Shown: positions 1 to 6,658, numbered from the stretch's first letter. The stretch is DNA of 6,670 nucleotides from Pseudomonadota bacterium (GCA_023392555.1 JAEVYW010000156.1:1-6670); one strand, 5' to 3'. The notes: generated by a model from the sequence alone, not told the origin. Translations and numbers: made by a program.

Positions 1-55
1 CATATGCACACCCCCGTTTGTCGCGGGACCATGCCCAATTCGCGAATGCGCGTCA

Positions 56-511
56 TCAGTCCTTTTTGGCTACCCTTGTCCATTCGGTGACCTGGTAGCC
101 GCGTTCCTGGAGACAACCTGCAAGCGCAGTCTTGATCGCGCGTTCCTTCTTGGCGCGTTTGGCGCGTGCCATTCCCCATGCTCCGCCAAGCACGGCGAAT
201 GGCAGCAGCACGATCGTCGCGCTGGCCAAGGCGAGGCCGCCATATCCTCCCGCTGCAGCCGCCGCGGCACTGCCGACCGCTGCCGTTCCGGCGCCTGCTC
301 CTGCACCCACCGCAGCAGAAGCAGCACGGCCGCTGCTGTCGAGCTTGCCGGCGACGAGAAGCTGTTGGCAGGTCGCGTAAGCGGCGGTGAAGTCGGCCTG
401 GCTCGTCGGAGGAGGGGACAGGCGCGGTTCGAACTCGCGCGGTCTCGATGAACAGGCCTGCAGCCCGAGACATAGAATCAACGCGGCGGCTATAACCGGC
501 CTGTGCTTCAT
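56..511 (-). CDS. Small lipoprotein with glycine-zipper-like hydrophobic segment, function unknown
   Basis: The product is 151 residues. It opens with a lipoprotein signal: basic MKHR, a hydrophobic stretch (5-17) and the lipobox LQAC with the lipidated cysteine at C20. It should therefore be anchored in the outer membrane, or possibly the inner membrane, facing the periplasm. A proline-rich stretch (29-36) leads to a short helix around DFTAAYATCQQLL (40-52). Then comes an Ala/Gly-rich tract (63-92) with glycines spaced as in a glycine zipper, a hydrophobic segment (93-113), a very basic helix (115-128) and a conserved-looking tail with CLQERGY (133-139). C48 and C133 are the only cysteines of the mature protein and could pair. 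The frame stays open back to 625, but ATG 511 is preferred: it starts the signal peptide exactly and has GGGGGAA five bases upstream. It is divergent from uvrB. I do not recognise a specific function; resemblance to the loosely defined glycine-zipper lipoproteins is an inference from composition. Confidence 0.85.
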   Translation of the reverse strand: MKHRPVIAAALILCLGLQACSSRPREFEPRLSPPPTSQADFTAAYATCQQLLVAGKLDSSGRAASAAVGAGAGAGTAAVGSAAAAAAGGYGGLALASATIVLLPFAVLGGAWGMARAKRAKKERAIKTALAGCLQERGYQVTEWTRVAKKD

Positions 512-516
512 TGCCC

Positions 517-523
517 TTCCCCC
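517..523 (-). promoter_or_regulatory. Ribosome binding site of the lipoprotein gene
   Basis: Read on the minus strand, GGGGGAA lies five bases before ATG 511. It decides the start at 511 over the longer open frame to 625. The same GGGGGA core precedes the four-helix membrane protein and the autotransporter in this window, which supports all three starts. Confidence 0.6.
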
Positions 524-587
524 TTGGCAATTCGAACGCCCGCCAATCGATGGCATGTTTTTGATCTGACTGCCAATTTGCGCCGCC

Positions 588-591
588 GGAG
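588..591 (+). promoter_or_regulatory. Alternative Shine-Dalgarno for an upstream uvrB start
   Basis: GGAG lies five bases before ATG 597, which is in frame with uvrB. Its spacing is better than that of the AGGAAA (630-635) that abuts the preferred ATG at 636. The preferred start is therefore chosen on protein similarity, not on ribosome-site strength. Confidence 0.35.
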
Positions 592-635
592 CGGTGATGT
601 TGAACCGTGCGCACCGAACCGCCATCTGTAGGAAA

Positions 636-2831
636 ATGGCGATTCAAATCCGTACCAGCCTGGCCGAGCCGGAAGCGAACGAGGCGTTCGTTCCGCACCG
701 TCCCGCACGTCCCGAGAAGCATGAGGGCGGCAAGGCCTTCAAGATCTCGTCCGAGTTCGAGCCGGCCGGCGACCAGCCGCTGGCGATCAAGGAACTGACC
801 GAAGGCGCGCTAGGCGGCGAGCGCAGCCAGGTGCTCCTCGGTGTCACCGGATCAGGCAAGACGTTCACGATGGCCAAGGTGATCGAGACGCTGCAGCGCC
901 CGGCGCTGATCATCGCGCCGAACAAGATCCTCGCGGCGCAGCTCTACGGTGAGTTCAAGAGCTTTTTCCCCGACAACGCCGTCGAATATTTCGTCAGTTA
1001 CTACGACTATTACCAGCCGGAGGCCTACGTCCCGCGAACCGACACCTACATCGAGAAGGAAAGCTCGGTGAACGAGGCGATCGACCGCATGCGCCACTCG
1101 GCAACGCGGTCGCTCCTCGAGCGCGACGACGTGATCATCGTCGCGTCGGTCTCGTGCCTCTACGGCATCGGCTCGGTCGAGACCTATTCGGCGATGACCT
1201 TCGCGCTGAAGAAGGGATCGAGCGAGGACCAGCGTGAGGTCATCCGAAAGCTCGTCGCGCTCCAGTATAAGCGCAACGACCAGGGCTTCGCGCGCGGCAA
1301 TTTCCGCGTCCGCGGCGACAATCTGGAAATCTTCCCGTCGCACTATGAGGACACTGCCTGGCGCGTGTCCTTCTTCGGCGACGAGATCGAGGACATCGTC
1401 GAGTTCGACCCGCTGACCGGCCAGAAGGCGGCGAGCCTCGACAGCGTGAAGATCTACGCCAACTCGCACTATGTGACGCCGGGCCCGACCCTGAAACAGG
1501 CGATGGAGGCGATCCGGCACGAGCTCGAGGAGCGCTTGAAGGAGCTGGTCGCCGAAGGTCGGTTGCTCGAGGCGCAGCGGATCGAGCAGCGCACCAACTT
1601 CGACCTCGAGATGATCGCCGCGACGGGCAGCTGCGCCGGCATCGAGAACTATTCGCGTTTCCTCACCGGCCGGCTTCCGGGCGAGCCGCCGCCAACCCTG
1701 TTCGAATATCTTCCCGACAACGCTTTGCTGTTCATCGACGAAAGCCACCAGACGGTGCCGCAGATCGGCGCGATGGCGCGCGGCGATCATCGGCGGAAAA
1801 TCACGCTCGCGGAATATGGCTTCCGCTTGCCGAGCTGCATCGACAACCGCCCGCTGCGCTTCAACGAATGGGACGCGATGCGACCGCAGACCACGTTCGT
1901 CTCGGCAACGCCGGGCACGTGGGAAATGAACGAGACCGGGGGCGTGTTCTCCGAACAGGTCATCCGCCCGACCGGGCTCATCGACCCGCCAGTCGAGATC
2001 AAGCCGGTCGAGGACCAGGTGGACGACCTCGTCAACGAAGCGAAGATCACGGCGAAGAAGGGCTATCGCACACTCGTCACGACCTTGACCAAGCGCATGG
2101 CGGAGGACCTGACGGAGTACCTCCACGAAGCCGGCCTGCGCGTCCGCTACATGCACTCGGACGTCGAGACGCTGGAACGCATCGAGCTCATCCGTGAGCT
2201 GCGGCTGGGCGTCTACGACGTGCTCGTCGGCATCAACCTGCTTCGCGAAGGCCTCGACATTCCCGAGTGCGGACTGGTTGCGATTCTCGACGCGGACAAG
2301 GAAGGCTTCCTGCGTTCGGAAACCTCGCTGATCCAGACCATAGGCCGCGCCGCGCGTAACGTCGAAGGCCGCGTCATCCTTTACGCCGACACCAAGACAG
2401 GCTCGATCGAGCGCGCGCTGGCCGAGACCGACCGCCGCCGCGAAAAGCAGGTCGCCTACAATCTCGAGCACGGCATCACGCCCGAAAGCGTGAAGCGCAA
2501 CGTCAGCGACATCATCGCCCACGTGTCGATGCGCGACGGCGTCGTGGTCGACACCGGCGACGACGAGCGGCCGCACCTCGTTGGCCACAACCTCAAGGCG
2601 TATATCGCCGACCTCGAGCAGCGGATGCGGAAGGCCGCCGCCGACCTCGAGTTCGAAGAAGCGGGACGTCTTCGCGACGAGATCCGCCGGCTGGAGGAAG
2701 ACGATCTCGGCATCCCGCACGATCAGCGCGTCGCGCCACGTCCGATGGGCAACTCGACCGAGGGCAAGCCGGGCACGCGCAAGGGCCGCTTCGGCAAGCA
2801 GGGGCGCACGCGCTTCGGTGGGCGGCGCTGA
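636..2831 (+). CDS. uvrB: Excinuclease ABC subunit B (UvrB)
   Basis: UvrB is the cytoplasmic helicase-like subunit of nucleotide excision repair. It receives damaged DNA from UvrA, checks the lesion by inserting a beta-hairpin between the strands, and recruits UvrC for incision. With the start at 636 it has 731 residues. Visible motifs are Walker A GVTGSGKT (69-76), the beta-hairpin aromatic run [12 protein letters not shown] (122-133), the DEAD-like Walker B IDESH (367-371), SATP (423-426), [13 protein letters not shown] (532-544), helicase motif [11 protein letters not shown] (567-575), YAD/RRR motif (YAD 583-585, RRR 600-602) and the C-terminal UVR helical hairpin (about 652-688) that binds UvrC. 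All catalytic motifs are intact. It is longer than E. coli UvrB (673) because of about 33 extra N-terminal residues before the conserved [13 protein letters not shown] and a basic Gly/Arg/Lys tail (711-731). ATG 636 follows AGGAAA directly and gives MAIQIRTSL, which I recall as the usual sphingomonad N-terminus. ATG 597, with GGAG five bases upstream, would add 13 residues and cannot be excluded. Confidence 0.97.
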   Translation: MAIQIRTSLAEPEANEAFVPHRPARPEKHEGGKAFKISSEFEPAGDQPLAIKELTEGALGGERSQVLLGVTGSGKTFTMAKVIETLQRPALIIAPNKILAAQLYGEFKSFFPDNAVEYFVSYYDYYQPEAYVPRTDTYIEKESSVNEAIDRMRHSATRSLLERDDVIIVASVSCLYGIGSVETYSAMTFALKKGSSEDQREVIRKLVALQYKRNDQGFARGNFRVRGDNLEIFPSHYEDTAWRVSFFGDEIEDIVEFDPLTGQKAASLDSVKIYANSHYVTPGPTLKQAMEAIRHELEERLKELVAEGRLLEAQRIEQRTNFDLEMIAATGSCAGIENYSRFLTGRLPGEPPPTLFEYLPDNALLFIDESHQTVPQIGAMARGDHRRKITLAEYGFRLPSCIDNRPLRFNEWDAMRPQTTFVSATPGTWEMNETGGVFSEQVIRPTGLIDPPVEIKPVEDQVDDLVNEAKITAKKGYRTLVTTLTKRMAEDLTEYLHEAGLRVRYMHSDVETLERIELIRELRLGVYDVLVGINLLREGLDIPECGLVAILDADKEGFLRSETSLIQTIGRAARNVEGRVILYADTKTGSIERALAETDRRREKQVAYNLEHGITPESVKRNVSDIIAHVSMRDGVVVDTGDDERPHLVGHNLKAYIADLEQRMRKAAADLEFEEAGRLRDEIRRLEEDDLGIPHDQRVAPRPMGNSTEGKPGTRKGRFGKQGRTRFGGRR

Positions 2832-2878
2832 CCCTTGTTCAGCGACGCGCAACCCAAACATCGTCAGTGAGTTTCACA

Positions 2879-2884
2879 GATAAT
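2879..2884 (+). promoter_or_regulatory. Possible -10 element for the L,D-transpeptidase gene
   Basis: GATAAT matches five of six bases of the sigma-70 -10 consensus in the 91-bp gap between uvrB and the transpeptidase. No convincing -35 hexamer lies 16-18 bases upstream, so this is weak. If it is used, transcription would begin near 2890, just before the GGGAG and hairpin that precede the start codon. Confidence 0.3.
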
Positions 2885-2896
2885 GCTGCCCGGGAG

Positions 2897-2916
2897 AGCG
2901 CCGCGAGAGCGGCGCT
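2897..2916 (+). promoter_or_regulatory. Perfect 8-bp hairpin with GAGA tetraloop between Shine-Dalgarno and start codon
   Basis: AGCGCCGC (2897-2904) and GCGGCGCT (2909-2916) are exact inverted repeats around the loop GAGA, a GNRA-class tetraloop closed by C-G. The hairpin ends six bases before the transpeptidase ATG at 2923, and GGGAG (2892-2896) abuts its other side. No U-run of terminator quality follows (AAGTTT, then ATG), so a uvrB terminator is less likely than a translational or mRNA-stability element. That role is inferred from position; the base pairing is seen directly. Confidence 0.6.
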
Positions 2917-2922
2917 AAGTTT

Positions 2923-4236
2923 ATGCACAAAGGCCTCCTTTTCGTCTTCGGCGCCGCGGCGCTTTCGCTGACCGCCCCGTCCGTTGCGCAGCCGCGCGGC
3001 GACGAGCCGATCGCGGTTCCGCGCGCGATCAAGCAGGGCATCGATTTCGTTTACGTCGATCCGCAGATGAGCACCGTCGCGCGCAAGCGCCAGCGGCCGC
3101 AGAACTGGCTTTCCCGGATCTTCAACTTCGACTTCGGCGGCGGCCGCAATCGCGCCGCCCCGAACCCGCTCTTCGTCCAACTCGGCCGCGGGCTTCAGCA
3201 ATATGAGAACACCTACGGCCGGCTGCCGCAGGTCAAGATCCCCGCCGGCGGGGCGTTGAAGCGTGGCTCGACCGGCAAGCGCGTCGACCTGCTCCGCACC
3301 CGCCTTGGACTGGCTCCGGGCGGCGGTTACGACACGCAGCTGTTCCAGAGCGTCGCGACCTACCAGACCGTTCACGGCATTTCGCCGGCCGACGGGATTG
3401 CCGGACGCGCGACCATCGCTTCGCTCAACCGCGGTGCTGACTATTATGCGCGCCGCATCGCGATCAACGTCGAGCGTGCCTACCGCCTGCCGAACACGCG
3501 CACCTTCGACCGCTACGTGGTCGTCGATTCCGGCGCCGCCGAGGCTTACCTCTTCGACCGCGACCGCATTGCCGACGGCATGAAGGTCGTTGTCGGTGCG
3601 CCGAAGACCAAGACGCCGATGATCGCGGTCATCATGCGCAACGCCAAGGCCAACCCGTATTGGAACGTGCCGCCGGAACTGGTGCGCAGCCTGACCGCGA
3701 AGAAGGTGCAGGAGCAGGGCACCGCCTATTTCAAGAACTTCCATTACGAAGTGCTGCGCGACTGGAGCCCGGACGCTCCGGTCATCGACCCGAAGACGGT
3801 GAACTGGCGTGCGATCGCTTCCGGCAAGCAGCGTCCCGACTTGATCCACGTTCGCCAGCTGCCGGGACCGTGGAATTCGATGCGCCACATGAAGTTCGAG
3901 ATGCCGAACGACTTCGGCATCTACCTGCACGACACGCCGCACACCGAATTGTTCGCCAAGAACGATCGCTGGCTCAGCAATGGCTGCATTCGTCTCCAGG
4001 ACTATCAGCGGTTCGCGCGCTGGGTCTTCGGATACGTGCCTCAGGGCACGACCGGGCGCGAGCAGACGTTCCTGCTTCCGCGGCCCGTGCCGGTTTACCT
4101 GACCTACCTGACAGTTGAGCCGAGCACGATCGGCGGCGTCCAGTTCCGGCCGGACCCGTACGGTTGGGACTCGCTCGCCATGCCCCAGATGTTCGGCGTC
4201 GCCTCGGCGGGCGAAAGCCTGCCCGCGGCCGCTTAA
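2923..4236 (+). CDS. Exported YcbB/LdtD-type L,D-transpeptidase with peptidoglycan-binding domain
   Basis: This enzyme acts in the periplasm on peptidoglycan. Family members cleave the tetrapeptide stem after the third residue and make beta-lactam-tolerant 3-3 cross-links, bypassing penicillin-binding proteins. The 437 residues begin with a Sec signal peptide (1-22, likely cut after SVA). A peptidoglycan-binding domain of the PG_binding_1 type follows (about 112-170, ending DGIAGRATIASLN), then a YkuD catalytic domain (about 196-370). The active site is clear: HDTP with H336 and SNGCIR with the nucleophile C355. The insertion at about 257-318 matches the substrate-capping loop of YcbB-type enzymes. 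It is shorter than E. coli LdtD (615), mostly on the N-terminal side. The usual SHGC or SSGC reads SNGC here. ATG 2923 is the only standard start that keeps the signal peptide, since the frame is closed by TAA at 2881 with no alternative start between. Its leader carries an unusual hairpin. It is convergent with the four-helix membrane protein, with 10 bp between stops. Confidence 0.93.
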   Translation: MHKGLLFVFGAAALSLTAPSVAQPRGDEPIAVPRAIKQGIDFVYVDPQMSTVARKRQRPQNWLSRIFNFDFGGGRNRAAPNPLFVQLGRGLQQYENTYGRLPQVKIPAGGALKRGSTGKRVDLLRTRLGLAPGGGYDTQLFQSVATYQTVHGISPADGIAGRATIASLNRGADYYARRIAINVERAYRLPNTRTFDRYVVVDSGAAEAYLFDRDRIADGMKVVVGAPKTKTPMIAVIMRNAKANPYWNVPPELVRSLTAKKVQEQGTAYFKNFHYEVLRDWSPDAPVIDPKTVNWRAIASGKQRPDLIHVRQLPGPWNSMRHMKFEMPNDFGIYLHDTPHTELFAKNDRWLSNGCIRLQDYQRFARWVFGYVPQGTTGREQTFLLPRPVPVYLTYLTVEPSTIGGVQFRPDPYGWDSLAMPQMFGVASAGESLPAAA

Positions 4237-4243
4237 CGCGGGC
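4221..4243. terminator. Possible bidirectional terminator hairpin between convergent genes
   Basis: GCCCGCG (4221-4227) and CGCGGGC (4237-4243) are perfect 7-bp inverted repeats with a nine-base loop that contains the transpeptidase stop codon. The hairpin sits where the two convergent genes meet. Neither side has a real U-run, so intrinsic termination is uncertain. It may act only as a 3'-end stabiliser. Confidence 0.35.
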
Positions 4244-4246
4244 TCG

Positions 4247-4708
4247 TCAGCGCAGCACGCCTCTCGCGGCCATGATCCGCGAGTAGGTGAGCAAGGCAAT
4301 GGCGACGACCCAGATGGTGACGGTCATCACCCACATGGGTGTCGTCATCATGCCCGGCGGCATGTTCGTGATCCCGAACTGATAGATCGCCATGACGATC
4401 AGGGCAGCAAGTGACGCGCCGAAGGCCAGCGTGGCCCACCGGAGCCGCGCGAGCAGGAGAAGCGAGCCGAGCAGCGCGCCCCAGACACCCACCGCCCAGA
4501 CCGCGACGGCCCAGCTTGGATAACTTGTGAAATAGTCGACCATTTCAGGCCCGCCCATCTTCTGAAGATAGGCCATGTTCTTCGACTGGGTCATGACATA
4601 GTCGTAGCAGCCGAACCCGTTCCACAGCGTCGCGAGAATGCCGACGATCCATAGATGTGCGGGTGTGCGCGATCCAACTGGCGCGCCCATCTCAACGGCG
4701 TCATCCAT
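4247..4708 (-). CDS. Four-helix inner-membrane protein, function unknown
   Basis: The 153-residue product has four predicted membrane helices at about 17-38, 65-87, 92-112 and 123-143. Basic residues in the 88-90 loop and after helix 4 (RIMAARGVLR) place both ends in the cytoplasm. Helix 1 and the following loop carry a distinctive motif, LWNGFGCYDYVMTQSKNMAYL in effect (W29, N30, G33, D36, Y37, M39, T40, Y47), and the loop between helices 3 and 4 has GITNMPPGM. I recall this WN-G-DY-MT pattern from small sphingomonad membrane proteins of unknown role, sometimes labelled sugar transporter without good reason; that is memory, not a search. ATG 4708 is chosen because GGGGGAAA lies five bases upstream; the longer frame to 4762 starts at a TTG without a ribosome site. 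It lies 104 bp downstream of the esterase autotransporter on the same strand and may share its transcript. Confidence 0.85.
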   Translation of the reverse strand: MDDAVEMGAPVGSRTPAHLWIVGILATLWNGFGCYDYVMTQSKNMAYLQKMGGPEMVDYFTSYPSWAVAVWAVGVWGALLGSLLLLARLRWATLAFGASLAALIVMAIYQFGITNMPPGMMTTPMWVMTVTIWVVAIALLTYSRIMAARGVLR

Positions 4709-4713
4709 CGGTC

Positions 4714-4721
4714 TTTCCCCC
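4714..4721 (-). promoter_or_regulatory. Ribosome binding site of the four-helix membrane protein gene
   Basis: On the minus strand GGGGGAAA lies five bases before ATG 4708 and decides that start. Confidence 0.6.
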
Positions 4722-4790
4722 TGGTCGACCGCGGCCGCGCCCACAGAGCGGACCGGGGCCAATCAGGAGGAAATGCCTATTCGCGCCTCA

Positions 4791-4796
4791 TGTCAA
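4791..4796 (-). promoter_or_regulatory. Possible -35 element upstream of the four-helix membrane protein gene
   Basis: On the minus strand this reads TTGACA, a perfect -35 hexamer, in the 104-bp gap after the autotransporter. No good -10 sits 16-18 bases downstream (TTTCCT at 17), so the promoter is only a candidate. If real, the membrane protein gene could be transcribed separately from the esterase. The rest of the gap (4709-4812) holds GC palindromes (GGTCGACC 4723-4730 and CGCGGCCGCG 4730-4739) but no recognisable terminator. Confidence 0.25.
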
Positions 4797-4812
4797 ACTT
4801 GCAGGGCCGCGA

Positions 4813-6651
4813 TCAGAAGCCGACGTTCAATCCGACGTGGGCCGAAACTTCGTGCCCGTCCTTCTTGCCGACCGTGGCCGAGCCGACCGCGTTGAGGCTG
4901 ACGCGGTCGAGGATGCCGGCGCTGCCGCCAAAGGCGATTCGGCCGTACGGCTTCTTCGACCGGTTATCGAAGTCCCAGGTGTTGACGATCCCTGGAGCGC
5001 TGGTCTGCGCGAAGCGGATGCTGCGTGCGCCGTTCAGCATTTCCTTTTCGAGCATTGCCGAAAGGAACGGGCGAACGGACATGCCGCTGGCGTCGAAGTC
5101 GCCGCGGACCTCCGCGCCGATGCCGCCGGTCATGGACTTGGCCGCGACCGAGCTGACGTTGAGCGTCAGGGCGGCGTCGCCCTCCTCGGTGTAGCCGTCG
5201 ACCTTGGCCTTCGCGTAGTCGATGGCGATCACCGGGCCCGCGCGCATGATGCCGACCGGGAACAGGTAGCCGCCCTTTGCGCCGGCGAGCCAGTGGTTGC
5301 CGTCGACCGAGGCATGCAGCGGGTCGATTACGCCGTCGCGACGCAAATTGTGATCGTCCTTGCCGTAGCCCAGATAGCCCTGTGCGAAGCCGCCGAGGAT
5401 CGCGAAGCCGGCGAAGCCGCCGAGCTGGACGCTCTTGCCTCGATCGCGCGCGACGTCGGCGCCGAAGCGCGCCTTTGGACGCGCGACGTTGACCGCGACA
5501 CCGACCTTGCCGTTTCCAAAACCATAGGCGAGGCCGGCAGTGGCTCCGACGCCGTCGACGTCGAACTGGTCGGTCGAGTGGTTGGCTTTGACTTCCTTCG
5601 AGTGGGTGTCGCCGACCAGGAAGAAGTTCAGGCCTTCGGCAACGTCGCCGTCACGCGGGGAACCGACGTCTAGGCGGGTCGACAAGGTGCGGCCGAACTG
5701 GCGTGCCGTCTGAAGACCGAGTTCGCCCGGCGCTTCGAGCGTCAGCGGCGCCTGAATCTGCGCTGCGATGTATTGGGCGATGATCGCCGATCCCTGCGAC
5801 GTCGGGTGAAGCGCGTCGCCGTAGAACAGGTAGCCGGCGCCCGCGTTTGCGACGCAGGTGGGGTTCGGGAAGATCGGGCAGACGAGGCCGTTGGTAATGC
5901 CGTAAGCGGCAGGATCGGCGACGATGTTCGCGAGGACCAGGTTCGCGTCGAGGTAATGCACGATCGTGCCGTTGGCGGCATAGCCGGCTAGCACCTGTTG
6001 AATGCCCGGATTGAAGGTCTGGGCGAAGGCGTTGCGCACGGCTTGGGCGCCGGGGTTCGTAGCGACTTCCGGCGCGACCGCAGTGTTGAGCGCGAGATAG
6101 CTCAGAGTCGGCGCACCGGCGTTGACCAGCACGTTGAGGTTTGTCTGCGCCGCAGCCACGGAGGCGGTTGCCGCCACCTGCGCACCGGCGACGGTCCCGC
6201 CGGTCGATTGGTAGATGCGGGCGTCATTCCCGCCGATCGAGACGGTGACGAGATCGCCCTGCTGGAAGGTCGGGGCAATCGTCGGGAAAACGCCCCCGCC
6301 GCCGTTGGTAAAGCTTACGACCTCATAGGTCAGGCCGGGCAGGCCAACGCCGTTGGTGTTGGTGTTGTTGGTCAGCGCGCCGCCGATGGCGAAATTGTAG
6401 ATCGGAGCGTCGAGCAGATTGCCGAGCGTATCGACATAGTTAGTGCCGCCGGTGAAGCGGCCGGTCGGATAGACCTGCGCGGCCTGCGGCGGGACGGCCG
6501 GCAGAAGCTGGAACAGGTTGCCGTCGTCGGCAAGGCTGTCGCCGAAGGCGATGATGCGGTCGACCTGCTGCGCTGAAGCAGGCGTTGCAAGTGTCGTGGC
6601 GGCAAGGGCAGTTGCGCCGAACAGGGCGCGGCTCAGCAAGCGGGTCGTCAT
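4813..6651 (-). CDS. GDSL/SGNH esterase autotransporter (type Va secretion)
   Basis: The 612-residue protein combines a lipase/esterase passenger with its own outer-membrane pore, like Pseudomonas EstA and Salmonella ApeE, and should display a carboxylester hydrolase on the cell surface. A Sec signal peptide spans 1-27 (TPASA, then QQ). The passenger (28 to about 305) has all SGNH blocks: GDSLADDGN (37-45, nucleophile S39), NFAIGGA (86-92, oxyanion glycine), GGND (140-143, N142) and DALHPT (279-284, with D279 and H282 completing the triad). C258 and C266, in a Pro-rich loop before block V, could form a disulfide. The C-terminal autotransporter barrel spans about 335-612: alternating amphipathic strands ending in VGLNVGF, with the terminal phenylalanine typical of BAM substrates. 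The start is supported by GGGGGAGA (6659-6666) seven bases upstream. The promoter lies outside the window. The natural substrate cannot be told from sequence. Confidence 0.93.
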   Translation of the reverse strand: MTTRLLSRALFGATALAATTLATPASAQQVDRIIAFGDSLADDGNLFQLLPAVPPQAAQVYPTGRFTGGTNYVDTLGNLLDAPIYNFAIGGALTNNTNTNGVGLPGLTYEVVSFTNGGGGVFPTIAPTFQQGDLVTVSIGGNDARIYQSTGGTVAGAQVAATASVAAAQTNLNVLVNAGAPTLSYLALNTAVAPEVATNPGAQAVRNAFAQTFNPGIQQVLAGYAANGTIVHYLDANLVLANIVADPAAYGITNGLVCPIFPNPTCVANAGAGYLFYGDALHPTSQGSAIIAQYIAAQIQAPLTLEAPGELGLQTARQFGRTLSTRLDVGSPRDGDVAEGLNFFLVGDTHSKEVKANHSTDQFDVDGVGATAGLAYGFGNGKVGVAVNVARPKARFGADVARDRGKSVQLGGFAGFAILGGFAQGYLGYGKDDHNLRRDGVIDPLHASVDGNHWLAGAKGGYLFPVGIMRAGPVIAIDYAKAKVDGYTEEGDAALTLNVSSVAAKSMTGGIGAEVRGDFDASGMSVRPFLSAMLEKEMLNGARSIRFAQTSAPGIVNTWDFDNRSKKPYGRIAFGGSAGILDRVSLNAVGSATVGKKDGHEVSAHVGLNVGF

Positions 6652-6658
6652 GGTGCTA

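Larger units (their letters stand above)
512..635. promoter_or_regulatory. Divergent intergenic region between the lipoprotein gene and uvrB
   Basis: This 124-bp stretch must hold the promoters of both divergent genes. I see no good -35/-10 pair on either strand. GCCAAT occurs at 542-547 and 572-577, exactly 30 bp apart, and the inverted form TTGGC occurs at 524-528, so a protein could bind here; this is weak. I looked for the alphaproteobacterial LexA box (GTTC or GAAC direct repeat with seven bases between) because uvrB is SOS-controlled in many bacteria. I found only GAAC repeats with ten bases between (602-605 and 616-619), which does not fit. Confidence 0.4.

Noticed and set aside
1..55. 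Minus-strand ATG at 3-1 preceded by GGGGG seven bases upstream, a possible start of a further gene beyond the left edge
   Set aside because: Only the start codon would lie in the window, so coding cannot be judged. The rest of 1-55 shows no clear terminator or coding sequence on either strand.
240..330. Low-complexity GC-rich stretch that looked like a repeat
   Set aside because: It is explained by the Ala/Gly-rich segment of the lipoprotein gene, with no regular unit.
602..619. Repeated GAAC as a possible LexA (SOS) operator before uvrB
   Set aside because: The alphaproteobacterial box needs seven bases between the half-sites; here there are ten, and no other pair fits in 512-635.
852..2861. 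669-residue open frame on the minus strand, antisense to uvrB
   Set aside because: Its length comes from GC-rich codon bias in the opposite frame. The translation is rich in Arg, Ala, Val and Asp with no recognisable domain, while the plus strand encodes an intact UvrB with every motif.
2839..4299. 486-residue open frame on the minus strand, antisense to the L,D-transpeptidase
   Set aside because: It is again a shadow of a GC-rich gene. It covers a real gene with signal peptide and catalytic motifs and has no domain of its own.
4225..4739. GC palindromes GCGGCCGC at 4225-4232 and CGCGGCCGCG at 4730-4739
   Set aside because: Such sequences are expected by chance at this base composition; there is no shared flanking sequence to suggest a repeat family.
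4765..4895. AGGAGG followed two bases later by ATG (4773), opening a 40-residue Arg-rich frame on the plus strand
   Set aside because: The spacing is too short for a good ribosome site, most of the frame is antisense to the end of the autotransporter, and the composition is that of a shadow frame.
4657..5673. 338-residue open frame on the plus strand across the four-helix gene and the autotransporter barrel
   Set aside because: It is antisense to two well-supported genes, of low-complexity composition and without a fitting start region.
5998..6576. 192-residue open frame on the plus strand antisense to the esterase passenger
   Set aside because: It has shadow-frame composition, while the minus strand carries the complete SGNH catalytic blocks.
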